Assembly (NCBI GenBank): GCA_030686995.1
Contig: CM060684.1
Span: 8,329,897-8,393,896 of the forward strand
Source of the DNA: Artemisia argyi
Lineage: Eukaryota; Streptophyta; Magnoliopsida; Asterales; Asteraceae
Reading direction: 5' to 3'
Length of the DNA: 64,000 nucleotides
Shown here: piece after piece, positions 53,796 to 63,812 of the stretch
Position numbering within the stretch: position 1 is the first letter of the stretch
How the letters are laid out: every line of letters begins with the position of its first letter
Program-made: the position numbers and the translations under genes
Notes under the pieces: model-generated
Databases searched by the model: none
What the model was told of the DNA's origin: nothing
Seen by the model: the letters and a program-made list of their open reading frames with translations, nothing else

Positions 53796-56700
53796 CGTAG
53801 TGTTTGTAGTTAAGTCGTTTGAACACAATAATCGTAGTGTTTGTAGTTAAATCGTTTGAACACAATAATCGTAGTGTGAGCTGTAGACTCACACCAATGT
53901 TTGGAAAACAAAACAGGTAGGCTACGTTATTATACGCCCATAAAATGTATTATACACTAAGCTTATGACACCAAAACATTAACGTGTACCAATATCGATC
54001 GGCAGATTTATCCCGGTAGGTACTTTGCCGTCATACCTAATGTCTCAAATATTAATGCATTTGTTTGAACTTAGTCAAAACAAATGGGATTCGTCAATCC
54101 CAATAGGCCTATTCACAATATTCGCGCTCACTTGCAAGTAACCCTCGCAAGTGATTAAATGGTTCATAATAAGGGATCTTGGTTTGGCAAGGATGTTACT
54201 TAGTGATAATAAAACATAGTCGAATAGCATACAGTAGAAAGCATTGTGTTCGATTTAGAAATAGCATGTATTCCCCCCAAGGGTTTGTAAAATAGTTAAA
54301 CAATAGAAAGTGGGGCTATGAACTCACCTTGAGTTGGATGATGTATAATGAGAATGGTAGATATGCTGTAAGAACTTCTACGAGCAACCTAGAATAATTG
54401 TTGTAACTTAGGTTTGGAATAATGTCTAAGGAAACATAAACACGCCAATAAATGTCTTGCACTTAGTCCATGATGTGGTATGATGTATAGTGTAAGTCTT
54501 TGAAAGAAATGATTCATGAAACATGTATGTTTATATATCGTTTACTACCGTTCGGGCCGACATAATTCAGAAGTCATGTTAGTAAGCGTTCGAGGAGCCA
54601 GGACACTTTAATTCATAAATCCACAACTCAACTCGACGGCTTACATAATGAACTCCTCACATGAGGCTCCCTACTATTGTAGTAGTTGATAACATATATA
54701 GATATAAGTTTTGATTCGAAAAGTTACATGTCCGATATTTGAGTAAACTTAGGAAAGTTTAGTATTACATGAAGATTGTTATTAGGGTAAGTTTCATAAG
54801 TCTTGTATGACTATTTTTCTTTGTAATATCTCATGGTTCCTTTTTAAGTGAAGTAGATCCAAATTGCTTGTTCAAGTTCTCGCTAATTCCTTGTTTCATG
54901 TTTTCGCCTAAATAAGCTTGTATGGTCGTTTCGTCATGGCCTAGCCATGACCTTTGGTCCTTGTTCCAAGGTTATGAGACACAACCTTTGCTCTAGCCAT
55001 GGTGGTGGTCTTGATTATAGGTCATAAGACCTCTTGTTCCTTTTAAAGTATAACCATAATATAGTGACTTATATATATGTAAATAGCTGTTAAGAAACTG
55101 AGAAATATCTCACTCAGAAAGCGTTTTCAAGGCTCGAGCTTCTTTACTTCAGAAGGAAAACGTGATTCCGGACAACTTTCGTGTTTTAACTTTTTCATAA
55201 AACGGACCAGAAAGGCCTCTTTTTGCGTGTTTTAGGTTTCTGTAACAGAAAGTTTTGGCAGCTTTGCCGGAAAGTTTTAGTAACTTCAAATCGCCATAAC
55301 TTTTGACTCGTATACTCTTTTTAGGTGGTTCAAATTGCTACGGTTTCCTTGTTAAGTCCTCTACTGTAATATGTAATAATCCAATATCAAATTTTTACCA
55401 TTTTGATCAGGTCTTTCCAAGAAAGTCACTAGTTTGCTTGTTTTTAGTAACTTATATTAACAATCAATTACAACAACTTGTTTTGCTCATTTTTATACAT
55501 CATGGACTTGCATACAAGACATAATATAGCAAGAATAATAGGTAAATAACATGAACATGATATATTAACAAGAAGCATGTTAGGGTTTGGCTCACAACTT
55601 TTGGCTTTCAAAGATGAAAGGAAGTTAACATGTAAGGATAGGACTTTGATAGACTTGCTTCAACCCACTTCACTTCATGCAATCTTTCTACCCTTGTAAT
55701 CTTGAAAGATGGATGATGAAAGTTGAGGTGACTTGAGTGGATTCAAACTCAAGAGAAATCACCAAGTATATGAGGTTATGGAAGTGTTTTGATAACCTAA
55801 GATCAAACTAGGTTTTAGGTATTGATATGGTACTTGAATCTTGCATGAATCTTGAAGAGAATGAGAAAATGAGATGGTGTTGGTGTGTGTGGAAGTGGAC
55901 GGCAACAAAGGGGGATGGGGGGGCTTTTATAGGGTCTTAAGGAGGTTACTTATGTTGACTTGTCAACCCTTGGAGGCCAAGTTCTACACATGTACTAATC
56001 TTAAGGTCTCTTGCATAAGATTGAGCCACATAGTGTGAATCCCCCCCCCCCTAGAGGCGGTTTGTATATCTTGGGGAGCAAGGTTTGACTTGTGATGATA
56101 TTATCCAAGATATCTAGTATGTTTTGACTCCGTAAAATGCAAACCGTAAGTTGTTACGTCACAAAACGTAAAACCGGGTATCGTAAAAATACGAAACTTG
56201 GAGGAATGATTAAACTTGTCAAATTACTCCATAATAAAATATAAAATGAGTGGTAGGTTCCATTTGGGTGGTAAAACCTTGCTAAAAACTGGAAATACGG
56301 GTCTAAAACGCGGAATACGTAAAATGTACGAATATTGCGTAAAATTGAGAAAAGTAAAATGTTACTTTTCTAATAGGATAAAAATGATTTAAAATGACTT
56401 ATAATGTCTAGACTGGGCTCAGTCTAGTGTCGGTTGGTATTAAATGTCTTTTAGACATCAAACTGTAAGCCTAAAAATCAAGGAATGACTTATAAAATCA
56501 AGGAATGATTTTTGGTCAATGGAGGAGGGAAAAATATGTTGACTTTTTCTAATAAGTTGAAAACTCAAATCGTCTTAGAAATGCGGTGCAGGTATAGGCT
56601 AAGGTTACGGCTGAGTAAAAACGCTTAAAAATGAAAATTCCAGTTTTTCACGGCCGAGGTTTATTTTGGTCATGTTTTTCTCAGTCATGATTTATTCTCA

Positions 56701-57008
56701 AATAAATCATGAGTGTGTCAAACATTTTTCTGATACGGGGAAAATTAACGCGACCGAATTTCGTTGTGCGTAGAATTTTTGAATGACGTTTTACCCTAAA
56801 ACGTGTAATTCCGTGTAATTCCTTAATAACTTTCACGAAAATGAGCTTATGAATGTCAAACTTTTAATTTGCCATGGAAATGATTTATCACTTGAGCCCA
56901 AGAAATAAAAATCAAATTTCGGGAAAATTTTCGGGAAAAATGAATAGTAAAAGTGAATAGTGAATTTTTCTGGGAAAAGTAATTAACCTGAAAATGCGAA
57001 TTGTTACA
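53796..57008 (+). repeat. Element D solo LTR, second part
   Basis: Continues the 37-bp units (53796-53880), then 3.1 kb without genes. Poly-C at 56041-56052. The stretch 55120-55320 (AAAGCGTTTTCAAGGCTCGA and on) is less AT-rich and may be the transcribed part. No frame above 80 codons is convincing. Confidence 0.75.
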
Positions 57009-57262
57009 GTTTTCTGTGGAACGAGGAAGCACAATCAGCCTTCGAAAAACTGAAGTTGGCTCTAACCACAGTACCCGTTTTACAACTTCCAAATTTTCTT
57101 GAACCTTTCACGGTCGAGTGTGACGCTTCTTCGGCAGGAGTGGGAGCTATTTTGCTGCAATCAGAACATCCGATTGCCTTTTTCAGTAAAGGTTTTTCGT
57201 TTTCTAACCGATTAAAATCAACTTATGATAGGGAATTGCTGGCCTTAGGCAGAATACTCGTT
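57009..57262 (+). pseudogene. Element C RT/RNase H remainder
   Basis: Opens with the second GTTTT, then LWNEEAQSAFEKLK, LALTTVPVLQLPNF, RNase H start VECDASSAGVGAILLQ, HPIAFFSKGFSFSN and YDRELLAL. After this, near 57255, the text jumps to the integrase C-terminal region: roughly 1.2 to 1.5 kb normally encoding the rest of RNase H and the integrase catalytic core is missing. Confidence 0.9.
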
Positions 57263-58016
57263 CAATACTGGTTATCATACTTCTAGTGAGACGACACCTT
57301 TTTAGTCTGTTTATGGTCGTGACCCGCCTCCACTTAACCCGTATGTTCAAGGTGAAACTCATAATGCAGACTTAGAGGAACAATTGGTTGCTCGTGATGA
57401 TGCACTCCAGCTTTTACGAGCCAACTTGCTTAAAGCACAGTCATGTATGAAAGCACAATCAGATTCGAAGCGAAGAGAGCTATCATTTGAGGTGGGGGAT
57501 GCTGTTCTTCTTCGAATTCAGCCGTTTCGTCAACGCTCCCTTTCTAAACGAAAGTTTGAGAAGCTTTCACCACGGTACTTTGGACCGTACACTGTGACTC
57601 GCCGAGTAGGTCTTGTAGCCTATGAACTCGCTCTTCCTGCTGACTCCAAAGTACACCCTATCTTCCATGTTTCCCTACTACGCCCGGCACATGGTCAGTC
57701 GGTTTCTCAACCCCCTGCACCCTTACCCATCACTGATGACTGGGAACATATTCTTGTTCCTGACAAGATTCTAACACACCGCTGGATATCCAGATCTAAT
57801 ACTTTGGAATTGTTGGTGCAATGGCAAAACCGACCTCTTGAAGAAGCCACTTGGGAAGATTATGATTTACTTTCTGGACAATTCCCACACTTTTGCCTTG
57901 AGGACAAGGCAAGTTTCCATGGGGAGAGTACTGATAGGGAGCTGATGCATACATATTCTAGAAGGAAGAAATCAAAAGGAAAGAGAGAAGAATCTGGATC
58001 ACAGATCAACCAATGA
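57263..58016 (+). pseudogene. Element C integrase tail and chromodomain
   Basis: Reads YNTGYHTSSETTPF, then TAG at 57303-57305 in the place of a codon normally for Gln, then VYGRDPPPLNPYVQGE, the GDAVLLRIQPFRQRSLSKRK region, YFGPYTVTRRVG, HPIFHVSLLRPAHG and a chromodomain-like end (ILTHRWISRSNTLELLVQWQ, EEATWEDYDLL). The open part is 57384-58016. The frame crosses the LTR start (57932) and stops at 58016 inside the LTR. No catalytic D, D, E residues remain. Confidence 0.9.
57919..57931 (+). other. Polypurine tract of element C
   Basis: ATGGGGAGAGTAC abuts the right LTR; a modest purine run. Confidence 0.5.
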
Positions 58017-58305
58017 TTTGACTGAAAATCAATCCCTGATTTGCAGCATTCTATTATGAGCAAGCACATTAAGCATTCCCTGATCTTCAGCAATTTACTT
58101 ACCATATTCTAGTATTTTCAGTTACTTTTATTAGCTATAAAATAAGGCAGAAGGTAGAGCATAAGCATCAATCATTTGTATTTCAATTTGAGTCCTCCCT
58201 ATAGGGACTAGTTGATTTCATTGGAGTTCTTTGTTCAGATTCTGCTTGTTCTTCAATAAATCATACCTATCCTTATTTCATATGTTTGTTAGCCCTGTTC
58301 TAACA
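57932..58305 (+). repeat. Element C right LTR
   Basis: 374 bp, TGATAGGG to TTCTAACA, followed by TTGTG. It shows the uninterrupted form of the LTR that B split, confirming the CAGAT insertion point. Confidence 0.95.
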
Positions 58306-58317
58306 TTGTGTTATACC

Positions 58318-58445
58318 TACAGGCATTGTACTTTTCCGGCCATATCCGGCCAAGACCCGACTATATCCGGTCATGTCCTTCGGTCAAGATCCGTTTAAAC
58401 CCGGTCATCTAGACCCGGTTATATCTGGGCAAGACCCATTGTCGG
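58318..58445. repeat. CCGGTCAAGACCCGG minisatellite, array 4
   Basis: Leader CAGGCATTGTACTTTTCCGG, then about five worn units and the exit TTGTCGGCTTGAAATGAT. ARM fragment 5 follows. Confidence 0.8.
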
Positions 58446-59105
58446 CTTGAAATGATTACACATATGAACAAGGTTACTGGTAGTTGAGTCAAGTAGAGAC
58501 ATGTTGATAGGTGAAGATTTTTTGTTGTTATTCCATACTTTGATACGTTTATTAGAATCAGGTAGTAGCTATGCTAAATGTGTTAAGGATAATGCTAGGC
58601 TGATTAGTTCGTGCGGTTGTGTAGGTTCGTTAGTTTGCGAAATGTGGCGTGTTATGTGTTAAGGAATTTGTCGAGTTTTGTTGAGAGTTGTCAAGTCTGG
58701 GACGGTTTTGGCGCAGGAGTATGGATTTGGTTGTTTAAGTAATTTGGTTAGGGAGGATGATGTTTTGAAAGTGATGGTTGTTAGGAGTGGCGTTTTTGTG
58801 ACTTTGAGGGTTTGGTTAGGATTGTTGAGTTGTTGAGCTGTGGGGTGTTTGGTTAGGATTGTTGAGTTATTGAGCTGTAGGTGTTTAGGATCGTTGATCG
58901 GTATGTTGGATGGGAAAGCGATTGAGGAGAAACAAGCAGCTGTGAGAGCATTGTCAATTATATTGATTTGTTCGGGGAACGGAAGGATTTATCGAAAGGA
59001 AGAAAGAGTGATAGTGAGAGTAGTTCAGTTATTAGATCCTTCTATACTGAATTATGATAACAAGTGCCCTGTGTCGATTCCAATGTCTTTAACTCATTCG
59101 AAGAA
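58446..59105 (+). pseudogene. ARM-repeat protein fragment 5
   Basis: Includes upstream gene text (TTGAGTCAAGTAGAGAC, KDNARLISSCG-like near 58573), a repeated GTTTGGTTAGGATTGTTGAG pair (58820-58870), then in one frame SLIGMLDGKAIEEKQAAVRA, LSIILICSGNGRIYRKEE, VVQLLDPSILNYDNKCPVSI, ending MSLTHSKN near 59105. The last repeat (LLFLQKLVEMD) is missing. The fragment is more complete at its 5' side than the others. Frame breaks throughout. Confidence 0.8.
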
Positions 59106-59253
59106 TAGAACAGAGCATCTTTATTCTTTCCATTCATCACTCTGATTCACTTTATTTTAGCACCTCCCATCTAGCTACATTTCCTTTAATCCTTTCTACC
59201 AATCCACTCAACCTGCCACCACAGTAATAGACAAGGTAGAAAAGGATAAAGGC

Positions 59254-60360
59254 ATCACTAGGAACCCATAACCCATCCATGGGGGGCTCTACCAAAACAA
59301 CCTACATTTCCCTCTCAATGGAAGGCTTCAGTTGCTTGGGAACACACACCCTCCATGATGACCATCCATTACCTCCTATGCCTATGTATTGAGTGGACCA
59401 AGCAGGTTTACCCTTCATAAAGTGAGACCCTTCTTTATGGTACATTCATACTAGATAGACCTCCTATTTTAGCCAAACATACCTGTTCAGTCCCCCCCCC
59501 CCCCTAGGCCAACTGAACTAGATAAGAGGTTATTATAGGTACAGTCTTACTAGTTAGAACTCCAAGGTACAAGGTATCTCAACTTTATAATGGCCTGCAA
59601 AGAACTAATTTTAACAGCAATTGAAATTTTACTTGCTGTTAAACCTGTTTCCAAACACCCCTTTAGGCAGTGGAAACTTAAATTTTTGTATATTGCTTCC
59701 ATATTCCAATCAAATTTCCAATCTTTCAATCATTCTATCAAACTTCATCTTACACTATTTCAAACATACCATATTTCACAGTACAAACCTACACTTCCAT
59801 ATTGTCCATGAGTTGATCATCATCAGTCTTCATATTCATCTTTACTTTCCATTTATCAGCCATATCCTTAACTTGGTTCGATTGTTTCACTTGTAGACCT
59901 GCCATTTTGAATCTTACTTCAGTAACAATAGCATTGACCACTTCCAACCAATCTCTTTGCTTATCATAAAAAAGTCTTTTATTTCTCTCACTCCATATGT
60001 GATACACACAAGCTGCTAAAACTAATCTTCTGACTACAACAATTTCTTCCCATTCATATCCAAACTTACCCTGATCTAAGATACTGCACATTTTATCCCA
60101 TACTTTTTTGGAATATGGGCATTCAAAAAATAAATGACTGTGACTGTCAATACATTCTTTGCAAAGTGAACATCTCAGATCTTGATTAGGAAACCACTTA
60201 ATCATTCTATCTTGAGTATCCACTCTTCCATGAATAGCAAGCCATAGTATAAATGAATGTTTAGGAATGCAGTGTGTATACCAAACTAGCCCACTCCAAA
60301 TAGTTTGGCGCCTATGTTTTACAGGGCCTGAAATATTTCTCAAATCAGAAGCATCATTTT
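59254..60360 (-). mobile_element. LINE 3' fragment, copy 2
   Basis: The minus-strand frame 59789-60343 (184 residues) has HCIPKHSFILWLAIHGRVDT, DRMIKWFPNQDLRCSLCKEC, SHLFFECPYSKKVWDKM and YHIWSERNKRLF: the zinc-binding domain at the C terminus of plant LINE reverse transcriptases. It extends 45 residues further upstream than copy 1. A 42-bp segment present in copy 1 is lost after EEIV. The 3' part is 59254-59788. No polymerase or endonuclease remains. Confidence 0.85.
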
Positions 60361-60666
60361 GAAAAGCTGGTGGTTATTTCTATTAGTTCATTGATCAGAG
60401 ACGGTGACAGCGATGACGGTTTCTCCCTCTCATCTGCAATTGTGAACTTTGTTGTTCAGAAAAATGGAATTCAAAGTGCAAGAGACATGTATAAGTGGTA
60501 TGTCGCTAACCCGTTAGCTGTCAAGCATCATTTTCATAAGTTGCCTATATAACACAAATCATCTTACTGTTTGTTGCTGGGGCTCGAATCTCAAATTTGT
60601 TGGTTTAGAAGATGGATATTATTAACCCTTTAGCATTTGTATCCCGATTAGGATCATAAATGCAAA

Positions 60667-60714
<48 letters not shown>

Positions 60715-60960
60715 ATAATTGCTTCGCAAACATTTTGTTTATAGTTTAACATAGCTAACAATTAGGCTTCTTGTTATGAAGTTGCTGATCTATTGATTGT
60801 GCAGGTTTCTTGCTTTGCCTCGTCCTCGGCTTGGTTTCTGTAGAAACTGCATTGAAATGGAAATGAACATTGCATCATCTGCTGGTGGTAAGGCTCATCT
60901 TGCATAAGTTCACAAGTTGTATGGAGCTGCACTTTCAGCATATGTAGTCCAAGGTAAATC
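60361..60960 (+). pseudogene. UTP6: UTP6-like gene fragment, two exons
   Basis: Exon text SDDGFSLSSAIVNFVVQKNG then IQSARDMYKW (60405-60500), an intron-like gap containing a 35-base T run, and exon text RFLALPRPRLGF, CRNCIEMEMN, LYGAALSAYVVQG (60806-60955) after the acceptor TGTGCAG. From memory this matches the HAT-repeat protein UTP6 of the U3 snoRNP (small-subunit processome, nucleolus), where ARDMYKRFLALP-like text is continuous across the exon boundary. A stop (TAA) follows KAHLA in the second exon. A LINE fragment adjoins the first exon. Non-functional. Confidence 0.6.
60676..60710. repeat. T35 homopolymer
   Basis: Uninterrupted T run followed by AAACATAATT, inside the UTP6 intron-like gap. 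It could be the A-tail of an inserted retroposon on the minus strand. Confidence 0.95.
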
Positions 60961-61454
60961 TTGAAATCACACACAATTAATGATAAAAATACAGGAACTA
61001 AAGCAGAAAACATATCATTTTCATGGTTCAACCGTTTTCTTAATAATATTTCTTTTATGTCATGTTTAAAAAGTTAAATATAAGTATGTGTTGAATACGA
61101 GTTTAATAGTCTTATGTCTTAATGTATAAACCTTTGGTTCGAGTAGTTTTTAATTTTTTTCTCATCACTCACTGCTACAATTATAGTCAAATCGAGAAAA
61201 ATGTAATGAAGTTGACGTAAGCACTTCATGACTGTTAAACAAAACATCTAAACTTAAGATACTTATGGTTTCAGAGATTATAATCGCAACTCACAAACTT
61301 CTACCCCTTGACCACTCGTATGCTATTTTTAATGGGGATGATATCTGCTTAAACAGGAAACTTGTGATCCACAAATCACATATTTAATTTCGATAGCAAC
61401 ACCAATCGGAATTATAATATTTATAAAATAGATTTTACACTAATAACATTGAGA
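60961..61454. other. AT-rich interval
   Basis: No frame, repeat or RNA recognised. Confidence 0.5.
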
Positions 61455-61600
61455 AGACATATTTAAAAAAAAAAAAAAAAAGAAAAAAGAAAAAGCGAAA
61501 TGGCAACTGGACTTTAGATTCGAACTTGCGACGACCTCATACTTATAAGGGATAAAGCTTAGCCTTCAAACCAGCTGCAATTTCATGTTTCGTTCTCAAA
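61455..61600 (-). repeat. tRNA-headed SINE-like module
   Basis: Minus strand: box A-like TTTGAAGGCTAAGCTTTATC, about 35 bases, then box B CAAGTTCGAATCTA, which matches the GTTCGAATC consensus. The A-rich tail (AAAAAAAAAAAAAAAAAGAAA) is on the plus-strand left side. Confidence 0.5.
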
Positions 61601-62032
61601 TTTATTTATTTATTGTTGTGTTAAAAATAAGCACCATTCGTCTTTTCTTGTCAAACACAAATAACAAGCCTTGTATGTGAAACAGACACAAAACAGCCCA
61701 CTGCTTGAATTCAAGCTTGTAATATAATGACGGTTGCATAGGGCGTGCTGTAAAATGTTCATAGAGTTTGAATGTGAAAACATATCAACTATTTTGCACA
61801 AATTAACAATGTTGTTATATGTTTAGTAAAAAAGACTAAAGATTGATCAACTTCATATAAAGTAAAACAAGTTGTGTATTGTAAATCAACTCCCTTGGTT
61901 TCTCACAAAAGTTGACGTAAATAAGCAAAGTTCATAACCTTTTTAAAGATACCCATAATTTCTTCTAGTTAAAATGTTTGTATTCCATGATTTTTTTTTT
62001 TTTTCTTTTTTTTTCTTTTTTTTTAGAAAGGC

Positions 62033-62867
62033 GTATTCCATGATGGATGCTTAATGAAGTTATTTAAATGTAAAATTTACAAAAATGTAAACTACATCAT
62101 TGAAGATTATCACTAGCTTTTTTTAATTTTCTAAACTTGATAAATATTCGAAAAATTTATTATTTTCGTGTTGATAAATTTGAGTGCACTATTTCATTCA
62201 GGAAATTATGGTTTTTAATGATTTGGTCGATCAACTCACGTGACTTTAACTAGACAAATTAAAGAGCAAAAGTGGAAAAAAAAAAATAAAAAAATCCCGC
62301 AGCTTTTTTACTCGAACACGAGATCCACCACTTGTGAGACTTCATTCTTAGCCAGCAAGCCACACACACTCTCAAGTTTCATTCTCAATATTTAATATTT
62401 ATGATGTTATATATGTCCATCTCAAGAGGCTACAAATGCAATGATATTCTTACCAAAAATAACAGCTAAACTACTGTCTTTTTTTTTTTTCCCCTTTGTT
62501 ATGGTCTATGATACTCTTGATTTATTTTGAATCGAAGTAGCATTTACTTGTGTCATCTAATAACAACCAAATTTTATTAGTGTTTTAGTTTGCCCACTCA
62601 AACTTACTAACATTTCAAAATTATTTCATTCTTTTGAAATTGTGTAAAATTGGTGTGCTTAAAATACTATATATACATTATCATGTTGTAAGTAAACAAT
62701 AAACATTCACCTCTTAATGTAACTAATTCTAATTAACTTTATTTACAACCAATCAATGCATGACTGAATATAAAAAATAACCACGAAATAATAACTAAAT
62801 TTGAGAAATGTTTATTTTTTACTTTTTTCTTTTCTTTTTTGTCACTCTAATAATATAAGAAATTTAC
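62033..62867. repeat. Duplicated block 2, copy 2
   Basis: Partner of 3499-4822. Ends at GAAATTTACA where copia sequence begins, so the copy is cut by or after that insertion. Contains the SINE-like head (next entry). Confidence 0.75.
62270..62390 (-). repeat. tRNA-headed SINE-like module
   Basis: Minus strand TTGCTGGCTAAGAATGAAGT then CTCGTGTTCGAGT, the counterpart of 4214-4345 within duplicated block 2. The A run is much shorter here (11 bases, against 44). Confidence 0.5.
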
Positions 62868-63465
62868 ATTGAACTGGCCTGGGAATGCCTGCTGAACCGC
62901 AGGACAGTTCTGACCCCCTGGTGAACCTGCCAGTAACCCCTGCTGAACCTGCCATGAACCCCTGCTGAACCTGACCCCCTGCTGACCCTGCCATAAACTG
63001 TCCAGTTGAACCCCCTGTAGGTCCAAACACACCTGTTGTGACCCCCGGTTGTAGAAAGTTAGAAACTGCCCCGCTAAGTGCTGTTGGGCCATAGAATAAG
63101 ATTGGGCCTGTGATGGACTAATGAAGCCTGGAGGACCATACGGATGTTGTGTGTGGCATGCAACATGGTTATGTGATCCAGTGAAGTTTGGCAAAGGTTG
63201 GTTATTAACAGATGCAATATTATTATTATTTATGCCATGAGTATTAAGTTTAGCCAACAAACTTTGAAGAGTTGCAATATCAGTGGAAGTCAAAGCTGAA
63301 GATGATGCAATATCATGACCTCTAGGCAACGACACAGTAGCATTACCATGGACCTCGTTATGTAAAAAACTTGCAATACTCACCAAAGTGGCAAGAACCA
63401 TTATTAAAATTAAAGCATGGTTTTTGTACCTTGTCCATGGCAAGAACCCTTATGGTTTTAATAGG
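62868..63465 (-). pseudogene. copia gag fragment with CCCH-type finger
   Basis: Near 63440-63370, after ATGGACAAGG, the text reads KPCFNFNNGSCHFGEYCKF, a CCCH-like finger of the kind used as nucleocapsid by some plant copia gags. One extra T in a six-T run then shifts the frame into the 198-codon frame (62847-63443): HNEVHGNATV, SALTSTDIATLQSLLAKL, PPGFISPSQAQ, then Gly/Gln-rich repeats. The start MPWTRYKNHAL of that frame is out-of-frame text. The function would be RNA packaging. Family assignment is from the overall pattern and the LTR next door. Confidence 0.6.
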
Positions 63466-63601
63466 ACTAATGTAACAGCAAGTGTATCAAGGATTATGGG
63501 TTGTAACAAAGGCACTACTTTAACCAAGGAAACCAATGTCGACTACAACTGTCAACAAAGAAAAAGAAGAAAACAAAAACTTTAACACTTGAACCAACAA
63601 C

Positions 63602-63740
63602 GTCGACTGGTAATAACAAATACCAACGGTCGAGGAAGTTATAAACACCTCAAGTCAACTGGTAATCAAACAAATACCAACAGTTGACAAGAACAAATAA
63701 GTTAGTCAACTGGTAATCAAACAAAATACCAACGATCGAC
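63602..63740 (-). repeat. Three hairpin repeats in the copia leader
   Basis: Three units at 63602-63634, 63654-63688 and 63705-63740. Each has GTCAACTGGTA (or GTCGACTGGTA) and its inverted partner TACCAACAGTTGAC (or close), with a short A-rich loop. Step about 51-52 bp. Confidence 0.8.
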
Positions 63741-63800
63741 TAGAGAACAAAGTTTAAAAGGAACGGTTGTTTATGATTTTAGAGGATTGATTTTCTGGTG

Positions 63801-63812
63801 GATGTGATACCA
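63801..63812 (-). other. Primer binding site of the copia fragment
   Basis: Minus strand TGGTATCACATC directly after the LTR end CTTCA; a methionine-tRNA type site. Confidence 0.65.

Larger units (their letters stand above)
41483..57008 (+). mobile_element. Element D: solo LTR of about 3.7 kb
   Basis: Begins TGTAACACCCCC and ends AATTGTTACA, with TGTAACA/TGTTACA as inverted ends. GTTTT is present on both sides (41478-41482 and 57009-57013). After removal of E, D measures about 3.70 kb. No coding, no primer site, and no repeat of its own start near its end, so it is a single LTR left by recombination between two LTRs. A non-coding element of another kind is possible. Orientation is taken from TG...CA only and could be either. 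Confidence 0.75.
27809..58305 (+). mobile_element. Element C: nested Ty3/gypsy chromovirus
   Basis: Outer host of the nest. Left LTR 27809-27883 plus 38674-38972, right LTR 57932-58305, each 374 bp without the insertions and identical by eye. Flanks are CTGTG (left) and TTGTG (right), a 5-bp target duplication with one change. Without B, D and E the element is about 4.0 kb. It encodes gag, protease, RT, part of RNase H, the integrase tail and a chromodomain-like end. Short LTRs and a CFRCNEKFTSGHRC knuckle suggest the Reina group, from memory. It has stops, frameshifts and a large integrase deletion. Confidence 0.93.

Noticed and set aside
62842..63030. 62-codon Gly-rich minus frame
   Set aside because: Alternate frame of the copia gag fragment; its Gly/Ala repeats come from the CCTGCTGAACC-type repeats.
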